From Prevotellaceae bacterium (GTDB taxonomy: Bacteria; Bacteroidota; Bacteroidia; Bacteroidales; Bacteroidaceae): a stretch of DNA of 9,930 bases. The stretch spans positions 1-9,930 of the forward strand of contig JAFLUV010000006.1 of assembly GCA_022508635.1 (NCBI GenBank). Direction: 5' to 3'. The first letter of the stretch is position 1; each line of letters begins with the position of its first letter. The translations under genes and the position numbers were made by a program. The notes under the pieces were generated by a model. It worked only from the letters and a program-made list of their open reading frames with translations. It was not told the origin of the DNA and made no database searches. Below are positions 1 through 8,600 of this stretch, in pieces.

Positions 1-3
1 GTG

Positions 4-30
4 CCGGAGACTTCTCTTGAAAGTCTCTGG
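4..30. terminator. Hairpin downstream of the GH30 gene, possible bidirectional terminator
   Basis: An inverted repeat pairs 4-13 with 21-30 around a 7-nt loop. Seven central pairs are perfect (GAGACTT with AAGTCTC), and the outer part adds two C-G pairs and one position that is G-U read on the plus strand and mismatched on the minus strand. It lies 50 nt beyond the GH30 stop. On the plus strand it is followed by TTTGCTTTG, and hence on the minus strand it is preceded by CAAAGCAAA. A T-tract for minus-strand termination would lie outside the window, so the direction is uncertain: it may end this cluster, a convergent plus-strand gene, or both. Confidence 0.4.
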
Positions 31-80
31 TTTGCTTTGCGTTATGTTGTCGTGGGATTGTGCAGGGTTGCCAAGTCGGC

Positions 81-2405
81 CTAACGTATGATGAACTTCC
101 TGCCTCTTGTCAGATAGACGCCTTTCACGGGATGGCTGCCAAAGGCCGTTCCCGTGGCTATCCTGCGGCCTTGCAGGTCGTAGACGTCCTGTTTCTTCCT
201 CTCCGACAGCGAGACGGCCGCGTACTCTTCCTCCATGACGGGGAGGACGGGTGTGGGTTCTGCGGCTTCCCTGACGTAGGCGGAAGCGCCTTTCAGACCG
301 TTGCGTACATCGACGACGGCTGTCCAGAGACTGCCAGGCTCGAGATGCTTTGCCGTGCGCTTGTAGATGTGGCCGTCGCTATGTCCCAGCGTGCCCTTGC
401 CTATGGCGAAGTTGCTGCTGCCATGAGTCTGGTCGTAGACGAGATAGTGCGCCGCCGTCGTCTTTCCCGAAAAGTATTCCGAGAGGTCGCTGCGCAGGAA
501 GAAGGCAAAGTCTACGGCATCGTCGTTCAGCTGCTCGCCTATGGCAAATGTATGCTGGTAAAGCCCGTCCTCCATCTTCGCCATGGCGATGGCATTCTCT
601 GCCAGCATCTCCGTGCCGGGGTAGAAGTAGACCAGCCCGATGCTGTTGGCAGGACCGCAGACGTAGATGTTGCCCTCGCCGTCCTCGCTCATGTCAGGAG
701 CGACGGGTGTGGCCAGCAACGAGGGCATTGTCATGTCGACATCCACGCGGTACGTTCCGCCCAGAGGCAGGAAGGTGAGTGCGCCGTCCGACGCATCGTA
801 CCAGAAGAAGTCGGGAGCAATGTGCCAGGATTCCGGCACGTCTATGAAGTTCTGCGAGAGGCTTTCCCCTTGCCGCAGCTCGACCGTGCCGCTGTAGCAG
901 CCAACCTGCCCCGTGGACTTGAGGGAAGTGTCGCCTAACTGCGGTTCCACCTCGCCCTCTCCGCCAAGTACGACGGTGACAATGCTTTTGGCCGGCAACG
1001 TGAAACGCGCTATGGCACTGGCACTGGCTGACATTGACATCTGGACGGCATAGCTGTTGCCGTTCAGGAAGAAAGCCCCATAGCTGCCGTCGGGATTGAG
1101 GAAAGCCGCATAGCTGACATCCGTACTGTTGTCGGACATACTGGCTGCAATGCGACGCGCACCGGGCTGAGCAGCAAGGCTGGCATGTGCCATGACGAAA
1201 TAGTGCGAGTTGTAGGTAATGGTATGATAGTCCTTCTGGTCAATGTCTACGGCACCATAGCATGTCGTGCAGCCGCCGTCGAGGTTGGGACCACGGTTGA
1301 GGTCAAGCATGAAGTTCCAGACCATGACGGCCTTGCTGCGACGCGTCACGGTATTGTAGACCAGGTTCCTCATGTCGGCAAGCAGGCGAACGGAGAGGTT
1401 GCGGCCGTCGTTCCACGTCCCGATGCTGGATTCGGTGAAGATAACCTCTTTGTCGGGAGCCTTCTGGTTGATGTCGTCCAGTTCCGTAACACTGCCGCCG
1501 TAGTCGTGCCAGGCTGAGCCGACGACTAAGTCCCGTCCGTCCATGTTTGGGTCGAGGGCAGCGTAGAAGTTGATGGGATAGTCCTGCTGGTCGGAAATGT
1601 TATCGTAGTTATAGTTATGGTCGAAGCAATATATCTTCGTCTTGATGCCGGCACGCGCAAAAGCCGGAGCAAGCTTGTTTACGAAGGCAGCCTCCTCTTG
1701 CCAAGGCATATAGAGGCTGGCGCAATTGCCTCGGTTGAGCGGCTCGTTCTGTGGCGTAACGGCATAGATGGGTATTCCCTCGGCAGCAAAGGCCTGTACG
1801 AAACGGACGAAATACTCGGCATAGTCTTCGTAGTAGACGGGATTGAGAGTACCGGATGTCCATGAGTCGTAGGCAACAGGGTTGGAGAGGCTTTTTATCT
1901 TCATCCACTTGGGACAAGTCCATGGAGCTGCCATGATTTTCAGGTCGGGATTGATGGCAAGTATCTCCTTGAGAATGGGAATGACGTACTGCGTCTCGTC
2001 CGAATAGAGACGGAAGTTCTCGATGCCCTTTGTGTCGCAAAGCGAATACTCGGTGCTGGAGAAGTCGGAACAGCCGATGCTGATGCGAACGTAGCTGATG
2101 CCGTAGCCTTCTGTACGGGAATATGTCCTGACAAGGAAAGCGTGGCGGTCTGCAGGCGACATTTTCATGAGGTTGTAGCAGGCACTGTAAGTGATGGCGT
2201 AGCCGAAGCCGTCCATCTCCTGATATGTCGTTGCAGGAGTGAGTGACAAATGTTTGGGATACTTAATGCGTGAGCTTACTGCCGTAGTGTACTCTATTTG
2301 TTTCTTTCCGTCGGCAGTCGTCGTGAAGACACGCACTTGCTCGGCAAGCATTGGAACGGAAGTCAGGAAACAGAGAATAATGAATACGCTTGCGAAATGC
2401 TTCAT
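81..2405 (-). CDS. Secreted GH30 glycoside hydrolase (subfamily 3-like) with SusE/F-like C-terminal extension
   Basis: Seen: 774 residues. A signal peptide (likely cleaved after A21). A GH30 (beta/alpha)8 domain at about 55-400 starting with DGFGYAIT. The acid/base is E221 in TPQNEP and the nucleophile is E325 in IFTES. A C-terminal GH30 beta-sandwich covers about 400-482. Two further beta modules at about 490-565 and 574-705 (motifs DFFWYDASDGALTF, GGTYRVDVD, NIYVCGPA, then GLYQHTF) resemble SusE/SusF-type starch-binding folds. The tail at 739-774 (VYDLQGRRI...KGVYLTRGRK) resembles a Bacteroidota sorting tail. Known: GH30 are retaining enzymes; subfamily 3 includes beta-1,6-glucanases and subfamily 1 glucosylceramidases and beta-glucosidases. 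The PWTCPKWMK and NEPLNRGN surroundings recall subfamily 3. Substrate is inferred only: a beta-linked glucan or beta-glucoside outside the cell. It is the last gene of the cluster, 10 nt after the lipoprotein stop. The plain GH30 length is about 480 residues; the rest is the added extension. Confidence 0.92.
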   Translation of the reverse strand: MKHFASVFIILCFLTSVPMLAEQVRVFTTTADGKKQIEYTTAVSSRIKYPKHLSLTPATTYQEMDGFGYAITYSACYNLMKMSPADRHAFLVRTYSRTEGYGISYVRISIGCSDFSSTEYSLCDTKGIENFRLYSDETQYVIPILKEILAINPDLKIMAAPWTCPKWMKIKSLSNPVAYDSWTSGTLNPVYYEDYAEYFVRFVQAFAAEGIPIYAVTPQNEPLNRGNCASLYMPWQEEAAFVNKLAPAFARAGIKTKIYCFDHNYNYDNISDQQDYPINFYAALDPNMDGRDLVVGSAWHDYGGSVTELDDINQKAPDKEVIFTESSIGTWNDGRNLSVRLLADMRNLVYNTVTRRSKAVMVWNFMLDLNRGPNLDGGCTTCYGAVDIDQKDYHTITYNSHYFVMAHASLAAQPGARRIAASMSDNSTDVSYAAFLNPDGSYGAFFLNGNSYAVQMSMSASASAIARFTLPAKSIVTVVLGGEGEVEPQLGDTSLKSTGQVGCYSGTVELRQGESLSQNFIDVPESWHIAPDFFWYDASDGALTFLPLGGTYRVDVDMTMPSLLATPVAPDMSEDGEGNIYVCGPANSIGLVYFYPGTEMLAENAIAMAKMEDGLYQHTFAIGEQLNDDAVDFAFFLRSDLSEYFSGKTTAAHYLVYDQTHGSSNFAIGKGTLGHSDGHIYKRTAKHLEPGSLWTAVVDVRNGLKGASAYVREAAEPTPVLPVMEEEYAAVSLSERKKQDVYDLQGRRIATGTAFGSHPVKGVYLTRGRKFIIR

Positions 2406-2415
2406 GTAGGGTGTC

Positions 2416-4014
2416 TTAGTTTGGGCTTTTTTTCGATGCTCCGGTCGTACTGTCTATCCCTTGTAGGTTGATGATTGCAGTGGGATTTGTCTTGTAGGTA
2501 GCCAGTTCGCCTTCTGTCTCATAAATGCAGTGGTGAAGTTCCTTGGCAGAGATGTGTACGGCATCGCGGCTTAGTTCAGGCACATTGTAGCTCTTCAAGC
2601 GCAGGATGTTTATCTCAGGATCTTCCTGCGGCAGGACAAAAGGCTTGTGTGCATGACCCTGCCTGTCAAAATAGGCAATGAAGGAATGTGTGTAGTTCCC
2701 GTCCATGCGGCGGCTGCTGAAGACAAACCAACGTCCGTTAGAACTCCAGGAGTGGAAACTGTCCACGTCGGGCGAATTTGCTTCAGTCAGGGCATAGCAG
2801 CTATCCGTCTGTAGGTCTTTTACCCAAAGGTCACTGCTCTTGTGCCAGATGTGAAACTGTCCGTAGTCGCCTTTCGTGTAAAGGATGTAGCGTCCGTCGG
2901 GCGAGACACGTGGCACGGAAATGCTTTTCCCTTCGGCTTCGGCATTGATTACCATCTTGGGTTCGCCAAAGCTGCGTGTCTTGGGCTCAAAAGAAATGGA
3001 CATCAAGTTGTAGCGGATGCTGTCGTAGCTGGCAAGAATCTGTCGGCTGAGCATACTGTCCGGCAGTGTCGGGTCAATGAAACGACTGGGATTGGTCGAA
3101 CAATAGTACAGGGTGCATCCGTCGGGTGCCCAGCAGGGGAATGTCTCCAAATCGACCTTGGTACGGATGATGTGGCTCACCTCGTTTTTCTCTACGTCGT
3201 AAAGAAGCAGGTCGCTGGCCTCGTCTAATACCTCAATCTTTTCCGGGTGATAGACATGGAAGGCCTGCCCGGTTTTGTTAGTCGAGAAGGCGACAAGGTT
3301 TTCCGTAGGATGCCAGGAGGGATAGACGGCACTGGTAATGATGGTGCTATCCTTAAACTGGATTTTCTGCGCCTTGCCGTCTTGGACAATAATCGTGCCT
3401 CCATGGTTGGAACGGACGTGAAAGAGCATACTCTCTGTGCTGCCCATACGATAGTTATGGCAGTTGATGCAATGGTTGTCTTTGTTGCTGTACTCTCGAT
3501 TGTTCTCGTAGACGGGAACTTCATCGAAGGTCGTTATGTTACGCTGATAGATGCCGAGTTGCCGATAGAGCTCATAGCCTGGCTCGATGAGGCGATAGCT
3601 AAGGAATGCATCAATGGGCTCTTCGGCTACATTGAGTGTAAAGGGCAAGAAACGAACCCAGCCGTCATTACGCTCTGCATAGATATTGACAATCATGTTG
3701 CTTCCCTTGCTGGCAATGAGAAGCCTGCGCCATGCCAGGGAATCCATCTGCACCTTGCCGTCCTTTCCTGCAGCAGCAATAAGTTCTTCGCCTCCGCCTT
3801 GCAGCTGTGCAACATAGGCGGTCGAGAGCGAATCACGTACAATAAAGTTGAGCGGTGCAATGTTGGGTGGTATGGTGACATCCGTGTAGTCGGGATAGAT
3901 GTTTGCCTGAATGCCTGCTTCTGCAAACTGTTCGGGCACTTTCGCATCGGGCTTGCAGCCAGTCATCAGAATCGTTGCGGCAAGTATATATATATATAAT
4001 GTATAGCGTTTCAT
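2416..4014 (-). CDS. Lipoprotein with single heme-c motif and TolB/PD40-like beta-propeller
   Basis: Seen: 532 residues. A lipoprotein signal ends in the lipobox L-M-T-G-C with lipidated C20. A beta-rich N-terminal part (about 35-130) leads to HCINCH, where C182, C185 and H186 (window 3457-3471) form a CxxCH heme-c site; M190 and M196 follow as possible distal ligands. Propeller-like repeats come next: SWHPTENLVAFS (about 233-244), CWAPDGCTLYYCS (294-306), SPDGRYILYT (371-380) and SWSSNGRWFVFSS (422-434), resembling PD40/TolB blades. Known: CxxCH sites are heme-loaded outside the cytoplasm, and PD40 propellers usually mediate protein contacts. Inferred: a membrane-anchored periplasmic monoheme electron-transfer or sensor protein. 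CKPDAK after the lipobox has only one acidic residue, so a surface-export signal is not clear. It lies between DUF6057 (11 nt) and GH30 (10 nt). Codons 6-10 are a (TA)7 tract, and codons 527-530 contain an A7 run. The CxxCH could instead be structural or bind a metal, but the extracytoplasmic location favours heme. Confidence 0.86.
   Translation of the reverse strand: MKRYTLYIYILAATILMTGCKPDAKVPEQFAEAGIQANIYPDYTDVTIPPNIAPLNFIVRDSLSTAYVAQLQGGGEELIAAAGKDGKVQMDSLAWRRLLIASKGSNMIVNIYAERNDGWVRFLPFTLNVAEEPIDAFLSYRLIEPGYELYRQLGIYQRNITTFDEVPVYENNREYSNKDNHCINCHNYRMGSTESMLFHVRSNHGGTIIVQDGKAQKIQFKDSTIITSAVYPSWHPTENLVAFSTNKTGQAFHVYHPEKIEVLDEASDLLLYDVEKNEVSHIIRTKVDLETFPCWAPDGCTLYYCSTNPSRFIDPTLPDSMLSRQILASYDSIRYNLMSISFEPKTRSFGEPKMVINAEAEGKSISVPRVSPDGRYILYTKGDYGQFHIWHKSSDLWVKDLQTDSCYALTEANSPDVDSFHSWSSNGRWFVFSSRRMDGNYTHSFIAYFDRQGHAHKPFVLPQEDPEINILRLKSYNVPELSRDAVHISAKELHHCIYETEGELATYKTNPTAIINLQGIDSTTGASKKSPN
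3985..3998. repeat. (TA)7 dinucleotide tract inside the lipoprotein signal sequence
   Basis: Seven TA units read as codons for L-Y-I-Y-I at residues 6-10 of the heme-c lipoprotein. Gain or loss of one unit would shift the frame within the first ten codons and stop synthesis of the lipoprotein. Confidence 0.8.
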
Positions 4015-4025
4015 GTTCTCATTGC

Positions 4026-5627
4026 TTAGTTTACGCCTGAACTGCTGGATTGCAAGCTGGTATAGCCCTTTCTTGTTGCCTTGAGATTCCCGAAGAAATA
4101 GTAGTACGGGTAGTATCCTTTGTATCGCGGGAACAGCTCGTAGGCATAACGCGGACAGTCTTTTATATAGGGGCGTACTTTTTGGAGGAAGTTCTGTATC
4201 TGTGCTTCTCGGAGATTGAGCCCGTTGAAATGCTGCGAGATCCCCGGGTTCTTATTCTCTGCTAACAGGATACCATCCATAATGATGCTGGGCGGCGTAG
4301 TTCCGATGAGAGGTTCAAGTCGTTCAACGAACTGTGGCATCAGTTTTGTGTATAGGCACACGACAAGGCTGTTGATGAGCGCATTGTTGCTCCTCCCTTC
4401 TACAAGCATGAGGTTGTAGCCCATGAAGAGTGGCTGCTGATACTGGTTCTCGAAGCTGTCGTGAATAGGTTCCGTTAGCCTTATCATCGCCATTTCTTTG
4501 TCGGCGTTGACTAACTCTGGTTGTCGCAACAAGGCACTATACTTCTTGCAAAACGCTCCTTCGAAGGGTACGCGATGCAAAAGAGTGAGATATTTTTCTG
4601 CCAGCTCCCATTCGCTCCGCATCAAGGCACATTTTGTCATCAACTTCAGTAGACGAATGGTTGGTCCGGTCATGACCATTTGTTCCATGGACGAATGCAT
4701 CGCCGACTCAATGAAGCCGCCGTAATAATCACCTTCTGGCACATAGAGGTTGCTTGCATTATTGTGTTCTCCGTCCATGCCATGAATGTACAGTGAGTCG
4801 TAGTCGAGTCTGATGTCAAAGAGACGTTCGGCTACCAGCCCGGTTTGTACCAAAGAGATTGCATAGGAGCAGGCCATCGGGCGGTTGCTCATCTTTGCAT
4901 TGGCGCGTGCCAACTTCTGTATACCAGCCCAGTCTTGTTGGTATTCCATGTCGAGCAGCCGGCAAATGACGCGTACGTAAGGTCGCTGCCATTGGTCAAA
5001 ACCGATGATGGCTGCCAGACAAAGAACGATGACAGCAAGTTGCATGGTGTTCTGTCGCGGAGTTTCGTCCGTCGGGATACTTATGATAGCTGGTACAGAC
5101 TTGCGGCTGAAGCTGCGTATCATGATGCCCCAGATACAGAGGACGAGCAGGACGACGAACGGAATGCCGAATATCAATCCCGTGCGTGCCTCGAAGAAAA
5201 TGTCTAATCCCAGGAATGTGATGACAGCCATATAGCCCAACGCCGGAAGGTACTGGATGGGACGCCATGCCGGACGAAGCCGCATGCAGTAGCCTGCAAG
5301 CCAGCTTCCTGCAGAAAGCATCAATGCCATGAGCAGACCGCCGAGCCAGGGATATTGATAGAGTTGCAGCATGGCACGCCCCAAATAGCGAAGGCTGCCG
5401 TACGACTGACTCAGAATAAACTCCATGACGCGGGTGTCTGCAACCCAGAAACTATACTCTCTGCTGATGTGGAAGACAGAGCCGTAGTACCAAGCTGCCC
5501 ATAGCCATGTCAGGACAAAGAAGATGGGTAAGACTGGCAACAGCCACTTCCTTCTCGTGGAAGAAGGAAGGGCTGTATGCTGTCCTGAATCTGCCTTGCG
5601 TGGCGGTGTTGATGTTTTCTTGCGCAT
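4026..5627 (-). CDS. DUF6057-like polytopic membrane protein with large periplasmic C-terminal domain
   Basis: Seen: 533 residues. A basic N-terminus (R25-R26-K27) precedes TM1 (about 28-48). Further hydrophobic helices lie at about 93-113, 126-146, 149-171 and 195-211. Residues 212-533 are soluble and mostly helical, with alternating amphipathic segments reminiscent of TPR-like arrays, and have a very aromatic stretch (YKGYYPYYYFF) near 502-512. The basic loops at 114-124 and 172-194 agree with the positive-inside rule for an N-in, C-out topology. This places the C-terminal domain in the periplasm. Assignment to DUF6057 is by recollection of the architecture in Bacteroidota and is only moderately sure; no catalytic motif is visible. 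Neighbours: it starts 32 nt after the M60 stop and ends 11 nt before the heme-c lipoprotein, so co-transcription and a functional pairing with that lipoprotein are likely. The function is unknown. The ATG is preceded by an A/T-rich leader without a Shine-Dalgarno motif. Confidence 0.72.
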   Translation of the reverse strand: MRKKTSTPPRKADSGQHTALPSSTRRKWLLPVLPIFFVLTWLWAAWYYGSVFHISREYSFWVADTRVMEFILSQSYGSLRYLGRAMLQLYQYPWLGGLLMALMLSAGSWLAGYCMRLRPAWRPIQYLPALGYMAVITFLGLDIFFEARTGLIFGIPFVVLLVLCIWGIMIRSFSRKSVPAIISIPTDETPRQNTMQLAVIVLCLAAIIGFDQWQRPYVRVICRLLDMEYQQDWAGIQKLARANAKMSNRPMACSYAISLVQTGLVAERLFDIRLDYDSLYIHGMDGEHNNASNLYVPEGDYYGGFIESAMHSSMEQMVMTGPTIRLLKLMTKCALMRSEWELAEKYLTLLHRVPFEGAFCKKYSALLRQPELVNADKEMAMIRLTEPIHDSFENQYQQPLFMGYNLMLVEGRSNNALINSLVVCLYTKLMPQFVERLEPLIGTTPPSIIMDGILLAENKNPGISQHFNGLNLREAQIQNFLQKVRPYIKDCPRYAYELFPRYKGYYPYYYFFGNLKATRKGYTSLQSSSSGVN

Positions 5628-5659
5628 TGTATTATTGGAATGTTCTTTGTCCGAAGGCT

Positions 5660-8600
5660 CTACTTGACCAGCACTTTCTTTCCGTTGACAATGTAGAGTC
5701 CCTTTTGGGGCTTGCCTACGCGCTGTCCAGACATATTGAAGATGCCGTCCTTCGCGAAGCTTTGAGCGTCAGTCTTTGCTGCCGTTCCGCTAATGCCGGT
5801 ACTTTCTTCCCAAACATACGTGAAGGGAGAGATGTTTTCTGCATAGACGAGCTGGACGCTTTCCTCCGGATTGCAGTTGGGATCGAGGATGTATCCACTC
5901 TCTGTCCCTACGTATGTGCCTGCATGAACTGCTTTGTTATAGTCAGTCCAAGTGTTGTTGGAAATACCATTGATAAGGAAGACGACAGGCAAATCTGCTG
6001 CGAAGGCATTTCCCGAACCATCGCCACTATTCATTATGCCGTCTTCTGTGATATATCCGAGTGCATACGAGTCGAAAGGCAGCCGAAGTGCCTGATAGCC
6101 TTCTCCGCTCTTGCTGAAAGAGAGGTTTTCTGCTACGAATTCCTCGGGAATATAGAGGGGCTTGTCGCCGTCAATGACTACAGACTGAGCCGTACCGTCG
6201 GCATCCACCACATTGGTGTTTGCAAGAAGCTCTGCCGTGGGCAGTTTCTTGGCACTCTGTCCGGGCTTGACGTAGGCAATGGAATTGGCAGGCAGCGGAC
6301 TCATCCGGCTTGTCTCGGATGTTCCCGTACCATAGTAATGTACGGTGTGCGGGGTCTTGTCGCCTTCATAATAGACTGTCATGTCGCCGCGATACATAGC
6401 CGGGCCATAGGGGACATATACCTCGTAGCCGTTGGCTTCGCACGCTACGATGGAGAAACCGTCCTCTATCTTCGGGGCTACGTACGACGGGATGGTGAAC
6501 TTGTTCTTGTTGGAGAGGTATACAAGATTTCCGTCCTTGTCGTAGACCTTGAAGCCGATGGCGCCGGTACCGCTTATGCTGTATGTGGTCAAGCCTTGGC
6601 TTGTGGTCGAGGTGTAGTAGTAGCCGTCGGTCTGATAGGCATCTATGAAGTCGCCCCACTGGCCGACGTCTGCATAGCCGATGTGTACCTCGTTGTCGTA
6701 GTCTACGCGGTTTTCTCCGCGCGGTTTGCCTTCGAGCGGACTGCCATAGATGGATGCTGAGGGCTTGATGCGGTCGTCGATGAAGCAGATGCTGGGAGCC
6801 TTCGGGTAGCGGCGCATGTATGCCTTGGCTTCCTCGATGTCCTTTTCGGTGGTGGTTACCCAGTAGTTAGCGTAGTCGCCTACATAGAACTTGTCGTAGG
6901 GGACGAACATGCCGTTTACTTCAAAGAGTTCGCTCAGGTCGAGCTGTGCAGCATCGCACATCTTCTTGGCCATGTGCAGGTAGTCCTGTTTGCCGTAGCT
7001 TATGTAGCCGCCCTTGTTGCCGTCTCCGTCGACGACGGTTGGGTCGTAGTCGCTCGAACGTTTCTTGATGGGGTCTTTGCGGAGCATCTTGAAGAGGGTG
7101 GGATAGAAGTCTGGCTTGTGTCCCTGAGCATGGAAGTAGAGGTAGAGCTGGAAGTAGAAGCGTGTCTGTTCCCAGATGCTCATTCCGAACCATCCGGTGC
7201 CTCGTGCGAAGTCTTCCAGGGTCTGTGTCACTGAGGTTCCCCGGGTGGTGGTGACGCCTTGCAGGAAGACGTTGACGTTGGAGAAGAGGTTGTTGCTGAC
7301 TTCCGTTGCGCCTACGATGTTGAAGCATGCCTGGTGGTTGTGTCCCATCTCGTGCGAGGGTCCCCAGATGGCGCCGCCGCTTGAGGTTATGGTGTTGTAG
7401 TTCATGATGGTGGCGAGGGTGCTGTTTTCGTAGTAGGTGCCGTAGGTTGTGGCGAACATGTAGTTGTAGTTGACGGAGAATGCGTTCCATACGTTGCGGA
7501 AGCGTCCCTTGAGGTCTTCCTTGAAGCCCATGAGGTCTTCTTCGCACTCTACGAAGTTGTTCCAGACGCGCATGAGTCCTTCCATCTCGCCGTTGGGGCC
7601 GGTGGCTGCCTGCACGAGGTCTTTGCGCATGGCGAAGACTACGCGGGGTGTCTTCAGGTTGAGTACCTGGCTCTTGTTGAGCATTCTTTCGCAGAGGAGC
7701 TTCCAGTCCTGGTTGGTCATGCCGCGCGTGAGGTCGAAGTATCCTTGCAGTTCGCCGCCTTCGATGTGTATCTTGGCATCGGGATAGTTGTCGAGGTATT
7801 TTTCCGGGTCGTTGAGCTGGTAGAAGATGTAGATGGTGCTGGCATTGCCGAGAACCAGGGTGTTGAGTCCTGCGTGGAGCTGTGTCGTTGCGCCTGTCTG
7901 GTGGTCGCCGGGTGACTCGCTGTCCGTGACGACTTCTGCTTGTAGGGTGCAGTCGGCGCTTGGTTCTTCTTCTACGTATATATATATAATGTCACCCGGC
8001 TTGCCGGTGATGCCTGTGGGGCCGGAGAGTTTGCCGAAGTTGTTGCTCATGCCTGTGTAGTCGTTGCCGGCCATTTTCTGGAAGTGGCTGTAGACTTTGT
8101 AGTCGTCGCGTACACGGAAGAACTTCTCGAAGCCTTCGCGTGTGTAGCCGCTGGATGAGGTGAAGCTCTGCCATGTGTTGTTCTTGACTTTGAGCACCAT
8201 GGCCTTCATGTCGGCATTGAGGATGGCGAAGTCGGCGTTCTCGGCCAGTGCTTCGTCGCTGAGGCTTTGTATTTCGTCCTTGAGGATGGTGCAGGCGTTG
8301 TCCTGGAAGAGGGCTGCAAGGGCGGCCTTGTAGGCGGTGATGTTCTTTTGCAGTTCTGCGTAGTCGTTGAGCTGCGAGCGTCCTTGGCTGATGAAGTCGT
8401 CGTCGAGTTCGACTTCCTCGAAGCCCCATGTGCTGTTGATGATGCCGTTGCACGACCAGCCTACGATGTTGTTGGCGGCGTCGGCGTGGAGGCCTACCGT
8501 GTTGCTGTCGAGGATGTAGTATGTGTAGGTGGTGGCGTCGTCGGTTCTTTGCAGTGCGAAGCTGGATGCTGCGCTGGTGCCGGTGGTGTATTGCCTGCTC

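Noticed and set aside
60..938. 292-residue open frame on the plus strand
   Set aside because: Antisense to the 3' part of the GH30 gene, whose tail and extension are well supported. The frame has no ribosome-binding context or recognisable domain.
3993..3998. TATAAT sequence on the plus strand, like a -10 box
   Set aside because: It is part of the TA tract inside the lipoprotein gene, has no matching -35 element, and points antisense. Bacteroidota also use a different promoter consensus.
3247..3999. 250-residue open frame on the plus strand
   Set aside because: Antisense to the heme-c lipoprotein, covering its lipobox and CxxCH codons; no independent support.
5507..6760. 417-residue open frame on the plus strand
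   Set aside because: It lies wholly antisense to the DUF6057 and M60 genes, whose frames are supported by domains and motifs. It is rich in Cys and Val without recognisable motifs, as expected from the complement of a codon-biased gene.
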